Shown in pieces: positions 44,102-56,499 of a stretch of DNA of 64,000 bases. Source of the stretch: Vicia villosa. Its lineage: Eukaryota; Streptophyta; Magnoliopsida; Fabales; Fabaceae. The translations under genes were made by a program, and so were the position numbers. The stretch spans positions 496,001 through 560,000 of the forward strand of contig NW_026705575.1 of the NCBI RefSeq assembly GCF_029867415.1. Reading direction: 5' to 3'. Position 1 is the first letter of the stretch; the number at the start of each line of letters is the position of its first letter. The notes beneath the pieces were generated by a model. The model made no database searches. It was not told where the DNA came from and saw only the letters and a program-made list of their open reading frames with translations.

Positions 44102-45837
44102 TGATCGCGACTTTACGTGTCTATTAGTCGGGATAACTGCAAGTGCACAGTCGTGTCGTGTAGTTTTAAAAGATATTGAATCCACAGGGACTATAAATCG
44201 ACCTACCGTTATCTAAAGTTACTATGTAAAGCTAAGGCTAATGATATTTGGGTTATTAATAAGGGGAAACTAAAATCTTAAATCTAGGAATATAATAATA
44301 AATGGATATCAGTATGTATTTCATCTAACTTAGGTGATCCGAAGTTCCATTGGCCAGATTCTAATTAAATCAAAGATCTTTACTAACTATGTTATTTAAA
44401 AGTCCTCCTCTCAAACTCTCGCTCTATTGACTTGGAACATGCTAATATCCCTAACGTACGCTTTCGCCATCCTGCGCGGGTTTAAAAACACTTTTTGAAA
44501 ATAAATAAGTTCTAATTAGTTTTAATACGCTTTCGCCATCCTTAAAACTAATGTCCTATGTCTACTATCCAGTTAAAGATCTCAAACTTTCGCTCTATTG
44601 ATTTTAACCTTTGACCGTCTTAAGCCCTCAAACTTTCGCTCTATTGGTTTTAAGACTTACTAATTAAATTAGACATACAAACCAAAAACAAGTGATATTT
44701 AATAAATCATAATTAAGCCAATTTATTTCGGATCCCACGGTTAACTTACTTTACATACCGATATCTAAATAAATTAGCCAGACATACTTAAAGAAACAAA
44801 CATGAAATTATAATTATTAAACATGGAGTTATAATTACTAAACATGAAATTATAATTACTAACCATGAACATATGCGTATTTAGATTTATAATGATAAAA
44901 CAATATTATAAGAACAAGAAACTAAAATAATTGCAAATAAATAAACCTGGAAGTAAAGCAGACGAAACAAACTTGAATAAAATTACGAACAAAGCAAATC
45001 TTGAAACTTGAATAAAGCTTTGAAATAATGTCGGCAAGATTGTGATCCAAGAGTACATAAATTGTAGGCCTAAAACTAATAGTGTGGTAGTTCCTCAATG
45101 TGAGAAACTACCACTTTTACAAAGTGATAATATATGCCTAAAACTATGAACAGCGCTTCCGCGCCTAAAACTTGGATGCCTTCAAATGAATGCTCAGCCT
45201 CTTTTTATAGTGAATGGAAGTGGAAGTTATCACGTGAGAAGTAGTGGAGATAGTGGGAAGTTGAGAAAATCATGGGGTGAGTAGACTTGGAATTGTCCAC
45301 GAAATTAATGGAGAAAGTGGCGGGGTTCACGTGCTTTTGGAGACGGGCGTCTCTTAGTGGGCTTGGAGCTTGGGGACGTGGCAGTGGACTGGAGACGGGC
45401 GTCTCCACTTTTTGGGGAGAGCCTTTGAACGACTTGAGACGTGCGTCTCAAGTGGAGAAGATCTAGGAGGCAGCTGGAGACGTGCGTCTCCTTTTGGTGA
45501 GGTGGCATAGAGACGTTGGAGACGTGCGTCTCCACGTGCTGGAATGACTTGGGCCACGCGCAATTGGCTTCTTCGTGGGCTGGACTTGTAGTTTGCACAA
45601 TTGGGCCTTCTTTGCACCCCTTTATTGCTTCAGCACCCCTTTTCCATCTTTTAGGCACAAATAGTAGTGATTTTAGCTCCATTTCTTTCCTTTTCACAAA
45701 TAGTCTCAATATGAGCGTAAAACCTGAAACATCGCAAATACCCGCATAATATCACAATAAAATAACATAATTAAAATAAAATAAGGAAATAATTGATATA
45801 AATCGAGCCAAATAAACGATACATTTTCGTGTTATCA
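44102..45837 (-). repeat. LARD LTR 2
   Basis: 1,736 bp, over 99% identical to LTR 1 by eye. The same five palindromes are at 45340, 45392, 45436, 45477 and 45519. Confidence 0.9.
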
Positions 45838-46600
45838 AATATCCCCACACTTAAACCATTGCTTGTCCTCAAGCAATCAACCAACACGGTAAAAAGAAAT
45901 ATTTAAGCTCGATTCGAAACAGGGGCATGACACGACTCCTAATCATATTTGTGTTAGGCAAATGTTACATCGATAGGTATAAGATATCAACACCAAGGAT
46001 ACCGCAATGACACAATGTTCAAAAACTCCCTCCTTATACAAACCAATTCGAATTATGCCATTATAACTCAACCTATATCTCTCGTTTTTCTTTTCACTCT
46101 TTTATTCAAGCGCAATCACATTAAGCCCGTTATCCGTACACGCACATAGTAGGGAAATCGGTTAGCGACTATGATCCTTTTCTTTTCTTTAGCACGGGGT
46201 TCTGGTTTTTTAAATGGTGAAGCCCCATCTTTCCCAACTGCGGTTGCGAGGGATCGGACCGTAGTCCACCCTACCAAGCCCTGTACCAGTGACCTCTAGG
46301 CCAACCAACAGTGGGTGCTAATTATTAAATACTTATTGGCTTAACAACCATTAGGCTAAATGACCGGGTGAGGGTCACCTAACTTAGAAGGTTATTCTTC
46401 AATTAAATCTTTTAAAAACAGGATCATTCACTTATATTCATCGACTCCCTACGTAGTTTGTGCTTAAGATGGTGCCGACTGCTAATATAAACTACTTAAG
46501 AACTACTTTGAAAACTTGAGCCTAAGGTCTCGACATAATGGGCATCCAAACTGATATCACATAATGAGGGGGTTTAGGGTGTCGGGACGATATCGATGTT
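45838..46600 (-). repeat. Truncated second LARD interior
   Basis: Copy of 41130-41892 lying outside the right LTR; ends abruptly at 46600, where copia RT sequence begins. Confidence 0.86.
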
Positions 46601-47088
46601 TAGGGTGCCAAGTCCGGCTCGTATTGCACAAATACCGCAATGATCCAATCAATCTCTGATATTGAGTTGGACCCACATCTTGCTCATCATCACTCTTGGA
46701 CAGTTGTAGCCTTGCTTCACACGGTGTAATGGCCGCATTGCAATGCTCTATTTCACACCTCTTCAGGATTTCAAGTGCATAACTCCTTTGGTGCATGAGC
46801 AGCCCCATTTTTTACCATTGGAACTCTATACCAAGGAAATATGTCATGATCCCAAGGTGCGTCATCTCGAACTCATTAATGAGTTTACTCTTAAACCTTG
46901 AGATACTCTTCTCACAGTTGCCGGTAATCAAAAGATCATCTACATATAGGCAAATAATGATCACCCAATCGTTCGTATCTGATCTAACATAAACACCATG
47001 TTCAATCACACACCGCTTGAAACCAATATCAATAAGAAATACATTAATGCGTTTGTTCCAAGTCCTTGGAGCTTGTTTCAAACTATAT

Positions 47089-47517
47089 TGTTGTGAATTT
47101 AATGCCAATAATGAAGTATAAAACAAGGAAACAATAAAGAACAAGGAAGAAGAAGAACACAAGAATTGGTTATAACTGCTATTCTTTTACTTTTTCTTAG
47201 AAAACAAGATTACAAGTTTACAAAAATAACAAATAACCTCTCTCACCCTAAATTAGGATTTGCAGCATGCAATGACGAGAGACTAGTATGCTATTTATAA
47301 TAAAACCTAACATACTAACTAATGGGCTTTTTCCCCAAGGCCCATTACACAAGCTAACTTAACAAATTAGGGTTTAAACACTAAAGCCTAATTTAACATG
47401 CTAATAACCCTAGCATCTTCGACACCAACATGTGAACAACCTTCGACTTCATGCTTAATCCTGTCAAACCAAGAAGCCACCCTTCGACCATACTAGAGTT
47501 CTATCCAATATCTCACA
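47089..47517 (-). repeat. Solo LTR of the 18955-22569 copia family
   Basis: 429 bp, same family as the LTRs at 18955 and 22121 (minus strand), flanked by the perfect 5-bp duplication TATAT (47084-47088, 47518-47522). It lies inside the older copia RT. LTR-LTR recombination is the usual origin. Confidence 0.93.
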
Positions 47518-48178
47518 TATATAATACTTTATTCAATTTATAGTATCGCATCTCTTGATTCTTCACTACAAATCCAGGGGGTGCTCTACATAAACCTCTT
47601 CATCGAGCGGACCGCTCAAAAACACAAATTTGACGTCCATTTGATAAATCCCTCAATTGTTGTTGTTATTAATACCAACAACTAATCAGATGGTCTCATA
47701 CATAGCCACAGGTGCAAACACTTCCTCAAAGTCTATACCTTCATGTTGCAAAAACCTGTTCACTACCAATAGAGTCTTATACTTGATTATCTCGCCTTTG
47801 AGATTTGCCTTCACTTTATACACCAAACGCACACCAATTGGATTCTTTCCAAACAGTAGATCAACTAACTCCCAAGTACAATTCTTTTCAATAGATTCTA
47901 ACTCCTCTTTCATTGCACAAATCCACTTTGGATTTCTTAGAGCCTCCTCTGTATTCACTAATTCGAATTAAGCCATAAGCACAAAGTGAACGAAATCACC
48001 TTCGTTATTGACTTTGTTATCTTGGAATCTCTCTTATTCTTGGAGCCTCAAAGGCATCACCCTCTGCCTTGTTGATATTCTATGTTTTTCCTTGTTTCGA
48101 ATCTCATTCGGGGGCTGTACCACGATTTCGTAACTAACAGGGTCATCAAAAACAAAGCTGATGGAGTTCTTTTCTGCT

Positions 48179-48302
48179 GGTAACCGGTTACACCAGAATA
48201 AACTGGGTGGGTGTAACCGGTTACACCCTGTTCTACAGACCTGGGAGTATGTTTTTTCTACTGGTTACACCAGATTGCATTGGGTCGCTATAACCGGTTA
48301 CA
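48179..48302. repeat. TAACCGGTTA palindrome cluster
   Basis: GTAACCGGTTACA or one-mismatch relatives occur near 48179, 48213, 48263 and 48291, in the integrase-RT linker of the copia element. Related words recur near 51577-51610 and 51890. Confidence 0.75.
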
Positions 48303-50230
48303 CTGGGACTTACAGCACCAGTTTCTTCAAAAATCACATCTCGAATTATCGCAATCCTCTGATTTTTCATATATAACAGCTTGTAATCACCTATGGAATG
48401 ATATCCAAAAAAACCATCTCTTCTCCCTTGTCGTCCAACTTATTTTTAAGTTAACCCGACACATGTCGATATGCCACCGAACCGAAAACTCTCAAATGGC
48501 TAGATGCAGTTTGAATCCGGATCACACCTCTTCCGATGTAACCTTCTCAAGCTTCTTCGTAGGGCATATATTTAAAAATTAGGTGGCTGTAGAAACCATT
48601 TCTCCCCATAGTTCCTTCGGTAAATTTTTACCAATAAACATGCTTCGAACCATGTTCATAATCGAATGATTTTTCCTCTCAGCATTACCATTTTGCTGCG
48701 TTGTATACTTCCCAAACATATTCGAGGTATACTCACCTCCACCATCCGTTTTGAGAATCTTCAACTTGTGACTGCATTCCCTCGCCACCATGGACTTAAA
48801 CTTCTTGAACACATCAAACACCTAATCCTTCCTCTTGATAAGGTAAGTTAATAGCTTTCTACTACAATCATCGATAAACGGAAAAAAATATCTATTGCCA
48901 CCAAACCTGTCAACTTGCATCAGCCCACAAACATGGGAATACACCACCTCAAGGTGACTTTTGGTCCTATGACCCGCGTCCTTGCTAAAAATTCCCTTGT
49001 GTTGTTTTTCCTTCACGCATTCATCACAAAACTCGGCTGGAATACTAGTGCGTGGCAGCCTGGTAACCATACCATTTTGTTGTAACGCCTTGAGATTATG
49101 AAAATTCAAATGCCCAAAACGGTAGTGCCATAATCACTCCTCTCGCCTTGCAGCTATAGTGAAGCACCTATGCTCTAACACTTTCAACTCAACTATGAGA
49201 GTCCTATTGGAACCCATAGGAGCCTTAAGGATCAACACTCTACTAGCATCAACAACATACAAAATCTTGTCTTCCAAGCATATTTTGTAATCCTCCTCAA
49301 ACAATTGGCCAATACTCAAAAGGTTACACTTAATACCCGGAATATACAACGAATATTTGATCATAGAATGTCCACCATTATTCTTCTCAATCAAAGCATC
49401 ACCGACACCTTCAGCCACAAGAGTGGAATCATCAACAAATTTTACTCTACTTTTTGCGACTTGATTGATTTGCACAAACCAATCCTTTCTCCCCATCATA
49501 TGCATTGGAAAACTTAAGTATGAGTACCATTTATCGCTTCCTTAAACTCCATCTAGCACCGAGATCATCACATTTTGTTCCGAGCTTAAATCTTCCCTGT
49601 TTTCTGAACTACTACACTTGCTCTCCCACGACTTACAACTGTTGTCCAACACCTTTGAACTACCATCGAACTCCTCGGTAATCCTCACTATGAGCGTATC
49701 TTCATCATCTACCTCTTTCCTAGCAATCTTAGCTTCATCCCCTTTGAAATCCCACTGTTTTGAACCACATTTATTCGCGAAATGTCCAAATTTCTTACAT
49801 TTCAGCACTGCACTTTAATTTTATCCCTCCGTTTTTCCGCCTATCGTATTTCATCGATCACCATAACCATTGGAGTTACTGCTCTCACCCTTTTCCCGTT
49901 GAAACCTTCAAATTTTGTGAATCCCCTCCACCTCAGTTCTGAAAACATTTCTTCCCTTTCGAAGCCCATTTTCCTTTCGATCCTTTATTCTTCTTGTTGA
50001 AACGAGCTTGCAAAGCTATCTCTGTCTTTGTCTTATCGTTTCCTCTCTCGTTCATTCTTTGTTCATGCGGCTCTAGAGAACTTTGAAGCTCATCCTTGCT
50101 CAACGTTTCAAAATCCTTTGATTATTTGATAGCCACTACAATATTGTCGAATCTTGACATTAAAGAACGTAAGATGTTAGACACAACATTTTAATCTCGG
50201 ATGGTTTCTCCACACACCTTAATTTGATTG

Positions 50231-51530
50231 ACTGATAAATGTCAAATTGTAGTTATTTTTTTATATAGTTTTGCGGCACTTATCTTCTCTTTTTCCTCAA
50301 TTTAGACGCGTTTTAGTGTATATTACATAAATACGTATACTTTTGTATGTAATCGAGTTTTAGTGTATTTGTGTACCATTTGATAGTTTTCTATTCATTT
50401 TGTAGGTATCGATACGTATTTGGAGCATGAGCAATAAAGTGTCGAAGACACGACTTCAAACGTCCGATTTTGAGCAACGGAACCAACTCATCAACGAATA
50501 AGGCTTAAAATCAAAGAATAAAAATCATTAATTTGGTTGATATTTTGTCATTGTTAGAAAGAGCATTCAATAAGTCTTCTAACGCTTTAAACCGGGCGCA
50601 AATCAGAGTTACGGTTCTCAAGTTATGGCAGAAACAATGCTTAATTTTTGCTGTTGGTTTCTGGTGTGCTTCACCTGGCGAGCCAGAAGGACTCAAAAGC
50701 GTGAAAAATATGTTGTTTTGAGTCGTTGGGCGAAGCGGTCATGACAGAAATACGTTTAAAGGGGGTAAAAACACATTTTTTAAGGTTATGGTTTGGGGAG
50801 TTTTTGCTCTCACTCCATCACCAAACATTTTTTAGTTAAATTAGCTTAGAAAACAACTTCGGAGCTTGCATACGGATGATCCATGGTGGATTGATCATCG
50901 ATCAGAGCTGACAAACGGGGAAATTTTTTGTTCATTTCTCTTCCTCTTTGTGTATTCTCTCTTAGTTGGATTTTGTATATGTTTTTACTTTGAACTCATG
51001 TATATTTGTTGTCCATGGCATTATATTTAATCTGCTTTACAAATCAGTGTCGATTGTTATCTTAGATTTTTGGTCTGTGCTCGGGTTTTGAGTTGTTATA
51101 GATATATACTGATCGAATTCTTATCAAGGACGATTATCTGTTAGTTTCTGGATTATAGATATAGATTTAGAGCTAACAATCTTTATGGGTGTCAAAGTAT
51201 AATGTCTCCGTGTTAGTTGTGTCGGTTGAGAGATCGTCAGTACAAACGATATGGATGTTTACCGTGTTGTTGAAGTTGGCTGAGAGATTGTCGTCGAGAT
51301 GATATAGTAGTTCTATCTACTTTAGGTTAGAAATGACTTAGGGTGTGAGCGATGATGATGATATTGATGAATATTGTACGTTGAGTATAACTGGTCGATA
51401 AATTTAAATTTGTGAGAAATAGATTATATGCAATACCTGATAAGTCTATTCTCTCTGGAGAATTAAAATTGACATTAACAACAGTAGGGAGCATTAAATC
51501 TCTTATATACAACAAAGTGATTGGGAAACT
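50231..51530. mobile_element. LTR-like sequence of an unidentified retroelement
   Basis: TGATAAATGTCAAATTGTAG at 50231 interrupts the copia gag and reads like the start of an LTR. No coding sequence lies inside; the far end is probably near 51470-51485 (GACATTAACA), but no duplication could be confirmed. Confidence 0.4.
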
Positions 51531-52200
51531 AAACACAATTAAAACTAAAACATAAAAACTGAAACTGCCGGTTGTAACCGATTACCGCATATAGGGTAAC
51601 TGGTTACAGTCCAATCACTTTCGCTTCCGTTTCTATGTAAAATAGGGTAACCGGGGACCGGGGTGCAGTTATCGTGCATAGATAAAAATCTATGCACCAT
51701 GCATAGATTATTATGGACCATTGGATCAAATTTTAGACATCAATTGTTATTACTCAATACTCAATACTCACCACTCAATACTCAATACTCAATACTAGAT
51801 TAAAAACATGATTCAATGACTTACGTAGGCTTATGCATGGTGCATAAGTAAATCCTTATGCATATTAGTCAAAGCCCGGGAACCGGTTACAACAACTAAA
51901 CTGGTAAAAAAACATCTTTTTAACAATATTCATATGATAGAAAGAGATGTACTATGAAATTCTAGAAAAGAATTTGAAAGAAACAAAACAAAACATTAAG
52001 TGCAGGCGTGCAGCCACACCATTAAGTTGTCTCTGTTCTCAAAGTTGTTTGTTATTGAAAAAGTAATCATTTCAATAATTAAGTTCTTGGAGGTTAACTA
52101 TCGTTTATTTTCTTGAGAAAACAAACGGACATGAGAGATTGATGAAAGGAAATTCCTATAAGTATCCGAATGTATATCAACTGCAAAAACCGTCAGTAGT
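51531..52200. other. Intergenic with AACCGGTT words and a small MITE-like insert
   Basis: 51655-51885 has GTGCATAGATAAAAATCTATGCAC and a distal relative CATGGTGCATAAG, with a heptamer array (CTCAATA)n at 51754-51805. It splits an AACCGG-rich segment. No gene. Confidence 0.45.
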
Positions 52201-52224
52201 AACAAAGCCCAATTCAAAATGGAT

Positions 52225-53414
52225 TAGTATGTTGCCCAATGTGTCACATTCTCTCTTTTTTGCCAACTGAAGATGTTCATGCCACAACTGTTCTTTCAAA
52301 GAGATGGATGCATCTCCCCCTCCTAGTTCCCACTCTCGACATCAATGATCAACGCTTTGTGGAAACCCGAAGTAAATCCTATCCCAACTTCATGATGATG
52401 GTTTGTGCAACCCTTTTCGCACAAATGGTGCCAAGATACATTGAAAAGAAGATTCCTATCACAAGAGTAACCATTTCTTTATATGCAGGAGTGGAAACTA
52501 CCCTTTTTAAGAATTCTTTAACCGCGTTAGCCGAACGTGGAATGAGCCATCTTGAACTCTTATTATTCCTTCCATGTTCTCCTTGTTTCATTTTCAGCTT
52601 CAGAACTCTCGTGATTCTCAAGTTGAAAGAGATAAGTTTTAATGAATTTTCTACTGTTGTTGAACTTGCATCACTCAAGATTCTTCATTTGTTTAAGGTT
52701 TACTTCAAGCAACGATGGTATCTTTCTGAACTTCTTAATGGGTGTCCAATTCTTGAGGAATTTGAAGCAAAAGATTTAACTTTAATGTATGAATGGGGGT
52801 TTCATGGAGATAAGGCTAAGTTTATAAGATTATCCAATTTAATCAGGGCAAACATTAATAACATATATCCTTTTTATCATATTCCTCCTCTCACTGCCTT
52901 GTCTAACGTTCAGTTCCTGCGCTTGGAAGAGGTTTGGAATAGTTATTTTTTGTCAAATCATATAAGAATAATGAAGCTTTTTTACTCTTTTTATGACTCA
53001 ATTTCATTTATTTGAAAAATGCATAACTCATGCAGGTGTATGATCGTGGTCTTTTTTCCAATTTAACTCATTTGGAGCTTGTGTTTGCGAGAATGAAGCC
53101 TGATTGGTACATGGTATATGGAATGCTCAATGATTGTCCAAATCTTCAATATTTTCTCTTTGACAAGCCTCAACTTCTGAAACCATTTGACCTAAGATGG
53201 TTTGAACCGCGCGTTGTTTAGAAAGTGTAAAGTAACGAATTATGATAGATATGAATTGGAATTTGTGAAGTATATTATTAAGAACTCAACATCAATGCAG
53301 TCTGTGATCCTCCACACTCCTCCTTTCATAGATCCATTCGACAAGCTTGAAGTTTTGAATGAATTATTCTATGTTGTAGGATGCTCTCCAACATGTGAGA
53401 TTATTTTTATTTGA
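52225..53414 (+). pseudogene. F-box/LRR/FBD protein gene (broken)
   Basis: Plant F-box proteins of this type are substrate adaptors of SCF ubiquitin ligases. Seen here: an F-box core (HILSFLPTEDVHATTVLSKRW, 52243-52310), LRR-type segments, and a C-terminal FBD domain (YELEFVKYIIKNSTSMQSV, 53250-53310). Exon 1 ends at 52931 (GAG|GTTTGG); exon 2 starts at 53036 after CATGCAG. Breaks: the usual N-terminus is damaged (MLPN at about 52229 is out of frame with the F-box, with a stop just before it), and exon 2 shifts frame near 53205-53225 (TAG at 53219). Three frame segments carry recognisable protein, so it is a young pseudogene. Confidence 0.85.
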
Positions 53415-54010
53415 TTGCTGGCGTGTTTTAGCAAGCCTCCTAGATTATCGAGTTTGTTTTTTTCCCTGTGTAATGCAAGTTGCTTATGTAATAATCCACT
53501 CATCTTATATCCATCAATATAAATTTGTTCTTTAGATTCATTTAAAAATTGATGCATCACTTGATATTATGTCTATTAGTTTTTACAATGTGCTATTCAA
53601 ATTGTACCTAGGTACAAGTTAACATACTTTTTTTAAATACTCCTTTTATTTTATTATCCTATGTCGTTATAACATTTCTCTTATATTAATAAAATATAAT
53701 TAATTTTAAATAGAAATGTATTTTCAAAGTTATATTTGACATGTTTAAGTTAAGGAAAAAAATTGAACAAGTAAGAAACCACCATCTATTGAATTGAAAA
53801 TTTGTATGTGAATAGCATAATTTAAAAGAGAAAGTTCGCTAGAGTTTTATTTAGTATTCAAAAGTCTATACAAAATGGATTATAATAAAATATGACTTAC
53901 CCTCAAACCCCAATCCATGATGCATTATAATAATAATTTTTTAGAGTTTCTTAATCAATAAATAAAAACTTTAAATGGAAAATTCGTCTTCTTAAAAACC
54001 TAAGGAGGAG
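53415..54010. other. Intergenic sequence, nothing recognised
   Basis: AT-rich 3' flank of the F-box pseudogene. Confidence 0.5.
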
Positions 54011-54018
54011 GAGACTGA

Positions 54019-54590
54019 TAGGGGTGGCAAAATGGACAACTCGCCCCGTGCCTTATGTCCGCCCAAAAAAGAACGGGGTAGACAAGTCCGTCAAGTCAAA
54101 ACGGGCTTAAAAATCAAGTCTTCCCCGCCAAGGTGGCGGGCAGCGGACTTACCCGCCTAATTTTTTATTAATTTATTTTTATATTTTTTAATAGATTAAT
54201 AGTTTTTTTACTTTCAATTAAATTTTTCACTTTTTTAAAATAATTTTTTATAAAATATCTCTTTAACAAATTTTACTTGAAAAATATTGCATATATTTAC
54301 AAATAATTGTATAAATTAAATCATCAAGAATTAAAATTACTATAATTAACTAAAAAAAGGGCGGACTTAAGGGGAATATGCTGAATGAATTGGCGAGACG
54401 GACTTTAGCTGGCGGCGGGTTTTGACGGGGCGACCATTGGTGGGCGGCGGACCCAAAATTCCAACCGAACTCGCCATTTTATGGCGGATGCGCGGGTCGG
54501 CCCAGCGGCCCAAAATCCTAACCCAATCCACCATTTTATGGCAGATGCACGGGTCGGCCCGGCGGGCCACGACCCGTTTTTCCACCCCTA
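54019..54590. mobile_element. hAT-type MITE (TAGGGGTGG ends)
   Basis: Inverted ends TAGGGGTGGCAAAA / TAGGGGTGGAAAAA, flanked by the perfect 8-bp duplication GAGACTGA (54011-54018, 54591-54598). The interior has GC-rich ends (GGCGGGC, GCGGACCC) and an AT-rich core. Confidence 0.93.
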
Positions 54591-54598
54591 GAGACTGA

Positions 54599-55395
54599 CA
54601 ATATAGTGTAGTTGTTCTTGGCTAAAGATGATTATGAAGTGACAATCAATCTCAAAGGACTTTGTACGTTCATATAAAATATTGAATTGTAAACAATTTG
54701 GATGACATTTTTGCTATCACAAGGAGTATGTTCGGAAAGAGGGACACCCATATCCAAAACAATCCAACATAACCAAACTATTTCAATGGTTGTGGGTGTA
54801 ATATCACAATATACTAAACTTTTGTAGAATGGTGGGATATAGTATCATGTTTCTTGTTTTTCCAAGAAAAAAAGGATATCCAAGATATAAAAACGTGTGG
54901 ATGGCATACGTTTTGTGGAGTCGCCATCCCTTTGAATATTAGAAGAGACACGTAATTTCAATGAGGACGATGAGGAAAATAAAAGGCATTGAAACTAGCT
55001 TCCTAGATTGTAGCCAAGAATACGAAAAACCATTGTCTAATTAATATATTGTAGTGAGAGAGACAAGAAACTAACAGACAACATGAACAACATAAACAAT
55101 ATTAGGTCTGATTATTGTAAGGTGTAACCAAGCTAAAATCACCTCTGCCTCTTAGGATTTATGTTTTGTTTATTTTCATTTAGCTTTTGGTTTTGGTTTT
55201 GGTTTTATCTTTATTGAATCTCCTCACATGATTGTACATCTTAGAGTTGAGTTCTTAAATTGTTTTTTTACACATGCATAAATCAAACAGTTTGATTTTA
55301 ATCAAATTTTTGAAGTTTAGAATAAAGAGCCACATTAGGGCATGATTCACCTCATGTCAAGTTTGGATCATGAAAAATACTTTATATTTTTCAAA
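54599..55395. other. Intergenic sequence, nothing recognised
   Basis: No ORF or repeat identified. Confidence 0.5.
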
Positions 55396-55620
55396 CACTA
55401 CTAGAAAAACTTAAAATAGTGACAGACATTAGAGAGGAATTTAATTTGGTGTCTAATAGAGTCCGAAATCGAGACAGAATATCACAAATTGAGACCAATT
55501 TTTAAATTTGAATGTTGGAGACTGAAATTAGAGACGAGTCACACACTCTCTAATATATTTTGTCAGCAATTCGGTCTAAAAAATAAGAAATATTATTTTT
55601 TAATAATTAAAAAAATTAGA
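55396..55620. mobile_element. CACTA-type end fragment
   Basis: CACTACTAGAAAAAC at 55396 followed by GAGAC/GTCTC-type modules. No opposite end in the neighbourhood, so it is a fragment. Confidence 0.5.
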
Positions 55621-56499
55621 GAAAGATTTTAGAGCGGGTACTCTTGCTTTTGTAACACATTTTCAAGCGGGTACTCTTGCTTTTGAAGAAAACTTCTGAT
55701 GTCGTGATACCACGGTTTGTTGTCGATGATCGCTTCTATTGCGAAAATATGAGTAGGTGTTGGAACATTATGAATATATTCCAATATAGGGAGATGAATT
55801 GAAAAAGTTAAAGTCCCACATTGATGAATTGAAAAAGTTAAAGTCCCACATTGTATGTTAGTTGAAAAAAACTCCTTAGTCCCACATTGCTTAGGTTAGA
55901 AATCTTGGCTAGTTTACTTCATTATATAAGGAAGTCACTTGTTTCATTTCAAAAAAGACCAAAAACTTATTTTGAGTTTTTCCTTCCTCACTCTCATAAC
56001 TCCGCGTCTTTCGAATTGTCGAAGCGCCAACTTCTCCCCCTTTCTTTCTACTCGTTGAATTTTCCGAGTACTTTCTTGAATTCTCCTTAGAGAATAATGT
56101 TAATTTCTCCTCGTTTGAGTTGAGAAATTATAAGTATAATTTTTTCTTGGATTCTCTCAAGAGAATTATTGAAATTTCTCTTGGTTTGAGAAATTACTAC
56201 GACTGCTCGTTATACCAGATACTAAGATGGTATGTATACCATATTTGAATGGTCTTAGTACCATCTGAGGGTGTATTTCTAGACCGATGATCAACCGTGC
56301 AAGTATTAATCGTATAGTATAGAACTGGGCTGTTTTATCCTAGAGGCGTCGTGGTTATTAAGAGCTGCTTTGCATAATTTGGGCAGTACCGCGAAACGTC
56401 TTAGAGAAAGCATACTGATCCGCGACTCGACCCGGTAATTCTTCGGTGGCAAACTTGTTAAAATCGTGATCCAACAATTTTAAGACGTTTCGAATTGCC

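Larger units (their letters stand above)
39391..46600 (-). mobile_element. Non-autonomous Ty3 (LARD) in a head-to-tail array
   Basis: Read on the minus strand: a partial interior (46600-45838), an LTR (45837-44102), primer site, a full interior (44101-41130), polypurine tract and a second LTR (41129-39391). LTRs run TGATAACACG...GTCGCGATCA, about 1.74 kb, differing at roughly half a dozen bases plus a 3-bp indel. The partial interior repeats 41130-41892 at about 99% identity, so one LTR is shared by two element copies, as expected from unequal recombination or tandem integration. The interior has no RT or integrase, only a gag/pro-like ORF pair. The right end stops abruptly in copia sequence; no duplication was found. 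Confidence 0.87.
46601..50230 (-). pseudogene. Decayed Ty1/copia element (gag to RT)
   Basis: Minus-strand copia in order from 50230: gag remnant (TPRFDHIVVA-like near 50140 and a zinc knuckle KCKKFGHFANKC at 49808-49770), protease/pre-integrase region (49505-48822), integrase (48821-48579, with TDGGGEY and QNGNAERKNHS), an AACCGGTT-rich linker, RT (47958-47686, 47080-46812 with YVDDLL) and the start of the post-RT region, ending near LRYLCNT at about 46620. Many frameshifts and stops. It is cut by a solo LTR at 47089-47517, truncated at 46600, and starts at another LTR-like sequence at 50231. Confidence 0.85.
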
